A DNA stretch of 64,000 bases. Origin: Mactromeris polynyma (taxonomy: Eukaryota; Mollusca; Bivalvia; Venerida; Mactridae). Location: contig JASFXZ010000005.1 in NCBI GenBank assembly GCA_032209605.1, positions 22,680,905 to 22,744,904 of the forward strand, given 5' to 3'. How positions within the stretch are numbered: the stretch's first letter is position 1; each line of letters starts with the position of its first letter. Under the pieces are notes generated by a model. It made no database searches and was not told the origin of the DNA. It saw only the letters and a program-made list of their open reading frames with translations. This document shows positions 1 to 10,015 of this stretch, one piece after another. The position numbers were made by a program, and so were the translations under genes.

Positions 1-1189
1 ATGCAACATTCTTTTTTCCATTTGTAGTAAGGTAAATCACAGAAAAACAATTAATTGACATTATAGAAGAACAGATGTGTATTCTTAGAGCAAACTAAGA
101 CTGTGTGATATATCATTATACACTAAATTAATATACTTCTCTCAGGGTGCTTATCTTGAAACATTACTTGCTGAAAAACTTAACCTATATATAACAAACT
201 ATTTGATAGTAACCAGATGATTGCCAATGTGTCGTATTATGATAGAATTATTGTAGCTTATTGTAATGAAATGCCATCTGTGTCTTTTGTTACTGATTTT
301 ACCTGACATTTGATGCAAAACACGTTCCAGTTGTTGATCTTAATATAGTATGAAGTGAATTGATCTAGATCATGGACGAAATGATGAACATAACGCGTAC
401 CACAATGTACGAAATATTATATAATGTTGAATAAAGAACTAGACTTGGCAAAATGAGTGCAAATGTGGAATTATTAGTATATATTACTGTATGTTGGAAA
501 TGGGAATGAATGTTTTATAATGTACTAGTATACAGCCATTCAGGTATTACAGTCGTACAGTATGTATACGATTGGTGGTTCATAGAGTAGTTAACTATTA
601 TTACAGCCTAGTCAAACGCGTTCCTGTGGATGTTGCGAAAGACGTCTCATCGTATTTACCAATGTATTTATTCAAGAACAGTAATTCGTCATACCGAACA
701 AATTGTAGTAGATTACTTTTTTGCCGATTTAGACTCTGATTACGAAATGTTCTTCTATATGTTTTCTGTACATCAGATAACGCGCCGATATGGTAAATAT
801 TCGCCTAACAGATCAAGCATGATATATCGCTAAATGTAACGTGACTGACATCTTTAGGATTAAGTCTGTGGTATTAAGAAAAAAACGCTTTATTGTATCG
901 CTTTATAACGCGAAGTATTCACCATCTTGATTAATCTTCAGAGTAAAGTAATTTGCACGAAATGTTATTACTTAAGCCTAGGTCACAATGGCACCACGCC
1001 AGGAATAGGCAGGTTCACGACGAAAATGTGGGGATTTGGTAGCTTGTTTTGCGATATTGTAAGACGATCGTAGAAGAAAATGGGTGTCTTGGGACAAAAA
1101 ATCTGTCATGGCTTGAAATTTGGAGTACCTTATTTTATGCCATTACAGATTCATCGGCTTTTTGTCTTACTGGTTTCGTGGTAACATAG
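1..1189. other. No recognised feature
   Basis: AT-rich sequence. It should be intron or 5' flank of the receptor gene, since TM1-TM2 lie further left. The open frame at 630-833 has no protein family resemblance that I can see. Confidence 0.4.
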
Positions 1190-1545
1190 TACGCCCAATC
1201 GTACGACATTCACGTGACATTTGTACGAACAATGACATACCGTCGATGTCAAAAGTTTGTTGAATTCTCAATCTCGGGACAATCGCACGACTTTTTTGAG
1301 ATTGTCGTGCGATAATCGTGGGAAATTCGTACGAAATCATATCATTCTGCGAAGTGTATCACGACCGTCGCAGATTTTTTTCTGCTATTGTCGTACGACA
1401 TACCTGCGACATAACCACGAAATTACATGCCTTCTCTGTCAGTTCCTGTCTTGAAAGCAACTAAAATTTAATTCGACCACTTCAACAACATTGTTCATGC
1501 CCTACGAAATTTAACCATGCCAACACATGTATATTTCGTACGACA
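1190..1545. repeat. Palindrome-rich block built on TCGTACGA / TCGTGCGA
   Basis: Short self-complementary words recur: TCGTACGAC at 1199, TTGTACGAAC at 1221, a 10-bp stem ATCGCACGAC (1282-1291) with GTCGTGCGAT (1304-1313), TTCGTACGAA at 1326, the 12-bp perfect palindrome TGTCGTACGACA at 1389-1400, and TCGTACGA at 1536. A second inverted pair, CAATCTC (1268) and GAGATTG (1298), overlaps the stem. The block is probably a remnant of a non-autonomous DNA element. No terminal repeats or target duplication were identified. Confidence 0.5.
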
Positions 1546-2289
1546 AAACTATTGTGTGTATCATTGTGACCGAGGCATTAGTAATTGGAAACTATATTGT
1601 GGTGTCTAGATGTTGTGCTCGAGAGAACACTGAATACATTAAAGATTTCCGTAGTCATGCCGTACTATTACTTCAAATGTTGTCTTTAATTTGTCCGTGA
1701 CAATTTCATTCTAATGTTACATGTTCTACTTCCGATTCTTATGGCAAGTGGTCACCTGTTTGCGGAAGAATTAGTGCTGACTGAATTGGTTGTTGTAATA
1801 ACAATACATGTAATGTTCGAACATTTATTCTTTGCGATACATTAAATAAATAATACTCGGAATTATTGTAACATCCGAGGCTCCTCCCTCTTTTTGTCCT
1901 TAGGCTGGCAGTTAGTTAACTGCCGCGAATGTTTAATGGAACTAAAATGCTTAGTTTCATGGACTTGGCGATAATTTACCTATATCGCATTTTGCTAAGT
2001 AACATTTGAAACTGTAGTAACAAAATGATGAAAAATGATAGTGTTTTTCTTGTAAGTTGTGTTTTGTTTTAGAGATAACGTTTCCCCTCCGTTTCCCCTC
2101 CCCATGTGTTATTTAACTTAATATAATGCCCGTATTCATTTCCCCTTACGATCCCAAGCCAACTTGGATTTCTTGGCTGTTTTAGTTGTGCATTCCCGCC
2201 CGCTTTTGTGTCCTGTCATTATATTCTCCTTAATTGTTTTGGTAATCAATTAAAACAATTACTTAGTGCCCATTCTCCGCAGGTGTTTG

Positions 2290-2372
2290 TCTTTACTTTT
2301 TTAGTGGTTTGTGTGTCGAAGTTTCTCTTGGATCTGTATGTGGCATTCCCTGTAAAACGTTATTCCTTCTTT
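2290..2372 (+). repeat. Possible old SINE-A tail, just upstream of the receptor exon
   Basis: The stretch cttggatctgtatgtggc followed by a degenerate attccctgt...ttattcc matches the 3' part of SINE family A (see 53161-53550) in the sense direction, with many differences. It explains the open frame at 2208-2444, which I do not regard as coding. Confidence 0.35.
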
Positions 2373-2508
2373 TGTCATGCTGCTGCTAAACAAAATCCAT
2401 GTAATGTAAAGTTTCAAACTCTTTGTAGACTATATAGAATCTAGACTATAATTCCATATGTCTCTTCCGTTGATCAAATGCTTACTTTAGCTATTTTTCT
2501 CGTTTCAG

Positions 2509-3042
2509 CTTTACCACCGGAAGTATATTCCATTTGGGAAGCATACCCTTGGCGCTTTGGAGAACCATTCTGCATCCTTAAATCATTCATCATGGAGATG
2601 ACGTCATATTCATCAGTGTTAACAATAACTGGGTTTACTATAGAACGTTACGTCGCTATATGTCAACCAATCAGGGTTCACAAATGCTGCAGAGTGTCAC
2701 GTGCTACAAGATGTATTATAGTTATATGGACAGTGTCAATATTTAGTGCCTTACCATATCCTATTCATACGAGAACGTTCCATTATTTACATAATCCAGT
2801 GACGGGTGAACCTATTCCAGACTCATTAGTCTGTAACATTCCATTATCGTGGACAAAACGAATGATAACTGTATTCCAGATGTCGACTTTCATCTACTTT
2901 ATTGTGCCAATGATAATTATAACTTTATTTTATATACTTATTGGAGTGAAGCTCAGAGAAAGTGAAATATCTGCTCATGGTTCCCCTCAGTATGGCAAGG
3001 CTACTGCCACCAGGGCAAGAAGAGCTATCCTCAAAATGCTAG
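2509..3042 (+). CDS. Peptide GPCR, neuromedin U/pyrokinin receptor type: exon with ECL1 to start of TM6 (internal exon)
   Basis: This exon encodes extracellular loop 1 through the cytoplasmic start of TM6 of a class A G-protein-coupled receptor that would sit in the plasma membrane and sense a neuropeptide. The acceptor is a pyrimidine-rich tract ending in cag at 2508. The donor is g|gtatgg after 3042. Both introns are phase 1. Visible landmarks are PPEVYSIWEAYPWRFGEPFC (loop 1 and the TM3 cysteine), ITGFTIERYVAICQP (TM3 with ERY in place of DRY), a TM4 with IVIWTVSIFSALPYP, a loop-2 cysteine in LVCNIPLSW, TM5 with YFIVPMIIITLFYILIG, and a basic RARRAILKML before TM6. The WEAYPWxFGExFC loop is characteristic of neuromedin U and insect pyrokinin/CAPA receptors. 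TM1 and TM2 are not in the window, so the gene is 5' partial here. The ATG at 2478 lies in the intron and is not the start. Confidence 0.88.
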
Positions 3043-3447
3043 GTATGGCGTTTGTTCTTATTAACGATAAAACTTTAGACACGAGCAGGAAAGATAACTT
3101 CAAGATTTACATTCAAAAACGATTAAAATAATTGTTTACGAAGTATTCTGTTATTTTGCTAGATTTACAATTTATATTTTGTCGAAGTTTAGATATTGGT
3201 GTATGTGTTCTGAGTACGTATGCACTCAGGTTGTCTACGCATCTTAAATCAGTCATTAATTTCAATAATTTTAGAAGATTTCTAAAGTTGAATATATCTG
3301 TTATTGATAGCTAAAATCATATCTAGTAATTATAGAAATTTGTGTAAATGATCCCAGAAAAGTTCAGTCTTCATAGTAATTTTATATTGGTTATATGGTT
3401 ATTATGTTTCAATTCTTTGTAAATATATCAGATCTTTTCAATTTCAG

Positions 3448-3573
3448 TTGCTGTTGTTGTTGCATTCTTTGTATGTTGGGCACCCTTTCATGCGCAAAGA
3501 TTAATGACTTTGTATATCAAAACATGGACAGCGGAACTGATTGAAATGCAAAGCTATCTGTTTTACGTATCAG
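3448..3573 (+). CDS. Same receptor: exon with TM6 and extracellular loop 3
   Basis: This short exon has acceptor tttcaatttcag ending at 3447 and donor g|gtaatg after 3573, both phase 1. It joins in frame to the previous exon: the split codon gives valine and the reading continues AVVVAFFVCWAPFHAQRL. This contains the TM6 CWxP toggle motif and the PFHxQRL continuation typical of neuromedin U/pyrokinin receptors. It then runs through loop 3 (TLYIKTWTAELIEM) into the first residues of TM7 (YLFYVSG). At 42 codons it is too short to stand out as an open frame on its own and is called from splice sites and motif continuity. Confidence 0.87.
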
Positions 3574-4078
3574 GTAATGATAATTTATAAAGCGAATGAT
3601 GAATTGATTACGAAATATAACATCGACCTTTGGAGTAAAAGTTTATGTCGGCCCATATTATCATTAGTACCCTTTCAGTCTGCAAAACATTAAAGGTAGG
3701 TCGTAGTTATATTTTGTAAGTTAATACATTTTGTCCTAGTTTTAATCTTTAATGTTTTCCGAATTTCTTACAATTCCATAACGAACAAATCAGTCAATAG
3801 CACGCATCAATTAATAGCCATTACAATAGTATGATGTCTTAAGAGTTATGTGACAAGTTTTACATATCGAGGATAGTTTGAATAGAAGTCATGACAAGTA
3901 TCAGTAATTCAAACTAATAATAATGAACATTTGCAGACGTTAACACAACGTTGTCGATAACAAATAATGTCCATTAGCCTCGATCAGTAAATTTGCTTTT
4001 TTTATTATCACATGTTTTCCCCGTCTTGAACTGATTATAGAGTAAGCCTCTCAATGTATTTTATCATTGCTTTTTCAG

Positions 4079-4683
4079 GAGTTTTATATTTCTTCAGCTG
4101 TACAGTAAATCCCATATTGTATAATTTGTTGTCAAGAAAATTTCGGAGAGCTTTCAAACGAACTCTTTGTAGATGTTGTGGAAACATAGACTCTTTACCA
4201 ACGTTTTACATGCTCAAGGCAAAGTTTATAAACAATGACATGCAGTTCCAGTCATCTGCAGGTAACGCAAAAGGTCCTTTAGCAGAGCGTAATCAAATAC
4301 GACTTATAACATTCTACAGAAGTGAAAAACAACCTGGTAATTCATTACGGAAAGGTGTTGTTGAGAAACAAATCACTCGAGAGACATTGTTAAACAAAAC
4401 TAGCCGAAGTTCTAGCTGTAGTTCACATGCTCATTCAGATGGTGGATTGCATGCTTTGTGTCGTCATAAACGGTGTACAAACAGACGACAGAGTGGACTA
4501 ACAGCACGTGCAGGAAATGTCGCGTCATTTCAAGATATTGGCATGTTGCGCAGACAAGATGTAGATTTGTCACCAAACAGAAAAAGCGCGCCACTTTCTG
4601 ATGACGAGCATGAACATTTGTTGAACGACAATAAGATAACGCAGCTTGAACATCCGGTTCTAAAAATAACGCTGCAGCTATAG
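4079..4683 (+). CDS. Same receptor: terminal exon with TM7 and cytoplasmic tail
   Basis: The acceptor tttttcag ends at 4078 and the phase-1 join restores a glycine codon. TM7 reads VLYFFSCTVNPILYNLLSRK with the NPxxY motif (NPILY), followed by the basic helix 8 (FRRAFKRTLCRCC), whose cysteines are plausible palmitoylation sites. The tail then runs about 160 residues. It is rich in Ser, Arg and charged residues, with a serine cluster (TSRSSSCSSHAHS) suited to kinase and arrestin regulation, and it ends at TAG 4681-4683. The tail is long for this receptor class. The intron before it (3574-4078) contains no recognisable gene. The three exons together give a coherent TM3-TM7 half receptor, so I regard the gene as intact within the window. 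Confidence 0.87.
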
Positions 4684-4785
4684 TAAAGATTTAATTTTCA
4701 GCGCTTTCATTGTTTATTATTATATTATGTAAAAACATGCTGGATATGTCCCTTTGTTTTGTCTGTGATTGTTATAAGTATTGAA

Positions 4786-4791
4786 AATAAA
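4786..4791 (+). promoter_or_regulatory. Polyadenylation signal AATAAA of the peptide receptor gene
   Basis: A canonical AATAAA lies 103 bases after the stop codon, in an AT-rich short 3' UTR, followed by T-rich sequence near 4806. Position and strand fit the receptor transcript end. This is pattern recognition only. Confidence 0.6.
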
Positions 4792-5552
4792 CAAACAATA
4801 GAATGATTGTTTTATTATATAAACACTGGTAATCGTATGCATTTATTCTATACTCTAAATCATTAACATACAAACCATAAGCTACACTGGTACTAACGAA
4901 AACATTTCATAGTCTGTTTGGAACTTAATTCTTAATCGTGTGATAATTAAAATTATTACATTAATTTAGGCTTAAATAAAAAATGTATTTGTTTCAGGTT
5001 TCATGCCCAAATAAATAGGGTAGGTAGGTTGAATTTTCTATTGAAGCAAATTAAAAAAAGATTTAAAAGAATATATGTTAAAAGACAAATCCCCTTCCCC
5101 TTTCAACGTGGATAATGTTTATTCATGGTAAATACTGGAATAGCTGGAATACTCGTAAAGCGGCTAAAAACTGGACAGAAATGAATCTAAAGACGAATTC
5201 ACTCAAAGAAATTAAATAAAAAAGAAAAAAACAGTTAACACGCCAAATATTGTTCTAGGGTCGGGGCAAAAAAATAGGGTAGGTCGGGAAACATGAAACA
5301 AACATATTTTTTACGCCTTACTAAACATGTCTTATTGAGACAAACACATCAGCAGTCAATGTTATTAAGTATTTACAATTGTTCCTTAAATCAGATGTTG
5401 AGTCATTTTAATTTATAAATATCACGATCTGATAGTAGAGAATGCTATGTCATAACCAAATAATTCATTATTATGTGTTCAACATGAGCGCTGACTTTCG
5501 CAAAATATCAGTGTAAAAAGGAATATATAATATGTTGGGTAATTTCTATATT

Positions 5553-5802
5553 TAAAGGGCGATAACTCCTGAGTGACTGGAGGGATGTGGTTGGTTGTCG
5601 AATTAGTCCGAGATATTACGCCCATACGCATTCTGACCAAATTTAGTGATGATTGGAAAAATGCTTCGAAAGGGATTAGTCGGAAAACTTACTCGACGCC
5701 GACCGCCCAATCGACCGCCCAACCGCCCGCCCACACAAAAGCCCACCCAACTGTACTTCGCCAGGTGAAACTATAATACGTCTCGCTCCGGGCGTATAAA
5801 AA
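5553..5802 (+). repeat. Dispersed repeat with 'gggcgataactcc' head and CCGCCC-rich tail
   Basis: The block runs from aagggcgataactcctgag, through tccgagatattacgcccata and ctgaccaaatttagtgatga, to a CCGACCGCCC-type stretch (5698-5735) and ctccgggcgtata. This resembles a high-copy repeat that I recall from bivalve and gastropod genomes, where many copies start with a similar 'gggcaataactcc' phrase. It is non-coding; the open frames here (for example 5573-5776) follow the repeat. The identification is from memory, not from a search. Confidence 0.5.
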
Positions 5803-6464
5803 GAGCACAAATCATTCAGAATGACAAGTACATACATAATACCTCTGTGCACACCTTGTTCCGAAGTACCAAAGCATTTCATGAATGACAATAAATGACA
5901 GTGCAAAATTAGCCTGGATTTGTGATAAGTAATAATTCTAAGGTCAATTTGTTTAATAAAATTATTCTATTGATTGTCCCCATTTGACACTACGACTGAT
6001 TACTGAGCTCCGTAAATATGATTCCTGATCCGATATTATGGGAAGGTCTTGCGTGTTTCATGTCAATTGTTTGGTGTTTAATTCACTTTAACCGTTAAGA
6101 GAAGACGTGTTGAATGAAATTGGACATAACCAATTATTGCGCAGGGATTCACAGGACAACGTCATCATGAACGATTAAACTATATGGCATGTCTATGGTA
6201 AATTATCAATAAAACACAGCAACGAAATCATGTCATTTATGTGTTCAACGCATTTATTTCATGACCATTAATGGTAACATCATCCATTGACAATTTTATA
6301 ACATGTGAACATACGATAAATTCACACAGACAACTGTACAGTACGACTTTGACCATATAGAGGGCTTCTAACGGTAGCATAGTGTTCCTTTCTTCTAAAC
6401 AATATATAAAAGCTATAATTATATATAATTTCCTATCGAATGAGTTATGCCAGGTTGTAGAGTA

Positions 6465-6785
6465 CGAAACAAGAAATATCTTGAAAAAAGATGGCGCAAG
6501 TTGAATGTTAAGATTTGTTGTGCAAAATAAAAAAAAATGCCGAGATGTTTTGATTGCTGGTAACTCCAGATCCGAATTGGATTTCAGTAAATTCACCGAA
6601 ATTCAGTGGATTTCGGTAAAGAAACGTACACCGTACCCTTCATCGAAAGGTTAACCAATCCGCGTCAAGGTAACAAACGTTGTTCGGTTGAAGAGAACAT
6701 GCCTTGGTGGTTAACGTAAGATTTGATTGGTTTACACATCACTGATATGCAAATAGCAAAACCGTGTTAGTACGGCTGCGCCGAA
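6465..6785 (+). repeat. Dispersed repeat family R, copy 1
   Basis: Matches 10883-11185 over its whole length, from aagaaatatcttgaaaaa at the left to atgcaaatagcaaa near the right. The right half also matches 14845-15006 and 23455-23625. Shared landmarks are aaattcaccgaaattcagtgg, ggttaaccaatccgc, gttcggttgaagagaa and tttgattggtttacac. No terminal inverted repeat was found and no coding capacity is evident. The ATGCAAAT octamer lies at 6747-6754. Confidence 0.7.
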
Positions 6786-7719
6786 AACATTATCTAAGCT
6801 TCGAATTGTATCTACTCTCTTAACACTAACACTTAACATAAACTATGTGAACCCATTACTTAGATTGCTGAATGGTTAAGAGATCATTGTGGTAGATACG
6901 GCAATATAATGTGAGTTCCAGTAAAGAGATAGTACTAAAATAATGAAAGCTTTAAGGTCAAACAATGTGTGCTCCGTGACATATTTGACGCGAAAAGAAG
7001 ATGATAACCGTGTAAATGGAACAGTTTGTGTACTGTAAATGACTCCGTGAATATTTTGCTGTGAAGTTCGCATCATTTTATGTCTTAATGTAAAAGGTTA
7101 ACTGACGTTCTCATCCTATAAACATGTAACGTAATGTGCGACATTATTTCAGTATACAAGAATGATAGCAACTATTCCGCCTAGTTAAACAAGAGGAAAG
7201 ACGTGTCGCAAGGGAATGTCGACAAATTAGAAGCCCTGCTGGTTGAAAACAATTTCAGAGGTTTTTACTCAATATGGAAAAATAATGACAGAAAGAACGG
7301 TCAGCGTAAATTATTGTATTAGATTTGCTGCCACCGAAACAATCTGCTACTAAGTCTACTTGTGTTTATGATACTTTTCTTTTGTTGTAGGTTTTTTGTA
7401 TAGGTCACGTCATACAATCAAATTATTATTCACCGTAACACTTATTTAATGTTACTTTACATTGATTAGAACATGAAACAATTAATTAATTCGAAAATGA
7501 AATATATATACATTGTACCACGCATCATTTGTCTATTATATTGTCTGTCTGTCAGTAACGAATCATATCCGAAGTTCTTCATAACACGGCATAATATTTT
7601 CTATTGTTAAACGACGTTCTAAACACCAATTTCCCGTTGTTGAGACAAGCCATGCTTGCGAAAAACACAATGCATGTCCAGTTACGTAGAATAAGGTTAA
7701 ACTTAACCTTCTGTATCTC

Positions 7720-7780
7720 TGAACGACATTCGGACCAGGAGCCAGGCGTTCGACCCTATAGACCACTACGCCTCCCGTGA
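7720..7780 (-). repeat. tRNA-like SINE head relic
   Basis: On the - strand, gaggcgtagtggtctatagg resembles a tRNA-type box A region, and ggtccgaatgt about 25 bases on resembles box B. There is no acceptor-stem pairing, so it is a retroposed relic and not a tRNA gene. It explains part of the open frame at 7563-7766. Confidence 0.4.
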
Positions 7781-8082
7781 AAGATGTGTCTTATTACATA
7801 GCTTACACATTACCGTCAAATAAGATTGATGGTGTCTTGTCTTGGCATCAGAGAAACCTAAAGCCCCGATAGCTTAAAATATCAATATAACGTCCTTAAT
7901 TACCCATTTAATCAAACATAATGACCTAGTTTTAAGTGAAACAGTGACAAAACAAATATAATTAATTGAAACCCGCACTATAATCACCATCCCGCTTGGC
8001 GTACTTGCACTCCAACTAATGATTATTTGATTATTTGGCAGCTAGAACGCATTGGTTCGTTTGTTCCGAGTTGTTGATGTCT

Positions 8083-8150
8083 GATGTGTTAGCTCAGTCA
8101 GTAGAGCGCAAGCAATGCTAATCTGCAGGTCCCTTGTTCACAAAGAATCA
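8083..8150 (+). repeat. tRNA-derived SINE head
   Basis: The words ttagctcagtcagtagagcgc then aatgctaatctgcaggtccc and ttgttc look like a tRNA D-arm, anticodon arm and weakened box B, as in other SINE heads of this window (49038). No complete cloverleaf is formed. Confidence 0.5.
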
Positions 8151-9863
8151 ACGGATCTGAATCCATTTGGTCCATTAAATATTTGCCTTTTTCATGAAGC
8201 AATTGAACAATATTTCCAGTACTTCTCATAGACATACACAAACATACATAAACATCTTCAAATAAACATCGTGAAAACATACTCAGCTTCACCATGATGT
8301 TGAGAAATTAATGCATTATACTAATGACTGAAACTGATCCAGATCAAAACAGGATCAATTTTCCAAAATCGGTCAAAGCTTATTAATTTCCATATTTTTC
8401 TTAATAAGCGTGACATTTGAATTTAATGTCTCAAACATTTGCACAATATTCATATCTGTCAAAGTATGTAAAAAGATTAAGCTTTGAATAACATTTTTTA
8501 CAAAGTTTGAAAGATCCTTTATTTTGATCCTGAATACTGATTCTTTGTGAAATTTGTCTGCGATTTTGCGATTACCTGCTGCCATTTGCGATGTGACCCT
8601 TGATGAAACGCCTCTCTGGTCCCGTAATTTTGATCCAGTCACAAGGGTTTTTGTCATTTTTAACTACAAAAAAACGCTTCACCCGTTTAATTTAATCACC
8701 AGACGCCGCTTGTGCACCGAGAAAGTTTCTAATTGGTTGCAAGAGAACCGCTTTGTCCCCAACGTTTAAACAATATCGCATTGAGTCTTTTAGTATGAAT
8801 TTCGATCAGAAACTCACTCTTAATTAGAAAAAAGGCTTGTCTTCAAAATTATTTTTTCTGCCTTTGTAAAGAAACGCTCCGTCCGATTTTCCATCAGCAT
8901 TTTTCTAGATCATATATTTATTAACAGCAAAGGTTAGGTGAAATTATTACACAGATATATCATCTAGCATTGCAAATATGAGACTATTTAATCATACAGC
9001 GTCGTGCTTGTTCATACATTAGAATACTCGAGTTCATATGGTAAAGCGGAGGAATTTTCCTTGTGGATATTATACTTCCTGACACTATGGCACAGTTTAA
9101 GCATCCAAATTTAAAACTGTTCATTGTGTATAAAAAATGAACGTTTTCTCACATCACCGTAGCTTTAATTTTTGTATCGATGGAATACTTGTTCATTGGT
9201 GCACACAACATGCGTTTGTAACATTCAAGACAAAAACAATTATCAAATTTACGATAAAGCTGCTGTTCGTTCTGATTAATGACATTAAGCGTACAAAAGC
9301 CGGAATTACGGCACAATTTTGACAAAATAAAACATCCCCAGGAAAATGTGTTACACAAGCGTGATGAAGAAACTAGTAAAACATAGAAAATCACAGTCAT
9401 TTAGAGAGATGCCACTTCCCCCTGTGTACACAATGAGTAGGGTGACGAGCCTTTATAACTGCGGTACTTTATAACGTTTTTGTTAACGCTCATTCAAGCA
9501 ACTAATCTGAAGTGTAGCAATATTACTAAACCGGTCTCATTGTCAATCCTTACATGCAATTTTCAAAAGAATAGGGCACCCATTTCTACCACACATTCAT
9601 TATTCAAAGTGCTATTGAAAAACACAACTAAACAGAACGACAACTTTCCACGTGACCATACTTTGGTGCTCTCTACCGGTCGTAGTTACTAGACTACGTG
9701 ATGTTTAATCTCCAGTAAGATCTTGCTTCAAATTCCAGAAATAGTCATCCCGCCTTAGTAGAACTACTGATAGCGTTTTGCTGTTATCTTTATGGCAATA
9801 TTTATACACTTCTTTAATTTAAACGTCAACTAGAAGTACCAAGTTTCACAATAACAAACTAAT

Positions 9864-10015
9864 ACTGTAGAACCTCAAAATCAAGACCATTCTTGGGACC
9901 CTTGAAAACTGGTCTTAATACTGAGAGCAAACAGTGAAAATGGACTTGAAGATTGTGCTCTTAATTTTAATGTCGTCTTGTTATTGAGGTAGTATTTAAG
10001 TGGGATTTTATTGTA
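9864..10015 (+). mobile_element. Pogo/Tigger-like MITE, copy 1
   Basis: About 150 bp, with left end ctgtagaacctc and right end gggattttattg. The inside is gaccattcttgggaccc ... actggtctta ... ttgttattgaggtagta. It aligns with 52104-52281 and 19798-19963. CAGT-A-ACCTC inverted ends and TA at the insertion site are the usual pattern of pogo/Tigger elements. There is no coding capacity. Confidence 0.65.

Larger units (their letters stand above)
4800..9860. other. Mostly featureless flank with the scattered repeats listed separately
   Basis: Outside the repeats at 5553-5802, 6465-6785, 7720-7780 and 8083-8150, I recognise no gene. The piece at about 9195-9310 (ggtgcacacaa ... attaatgacatt ... 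aaaagccgga) is a diverged relative of 13815-13925 and 22430-22540, so it is another low-copy repeat. Confidence 0.4.

Noticed and set aside
2478..2508. ATG at 2478 as the start of the peptide receptor
   Set aside because: It lies in the polypyrimidine/intron region just before a strong acceptor, and the protein would lack TM1-TM2.
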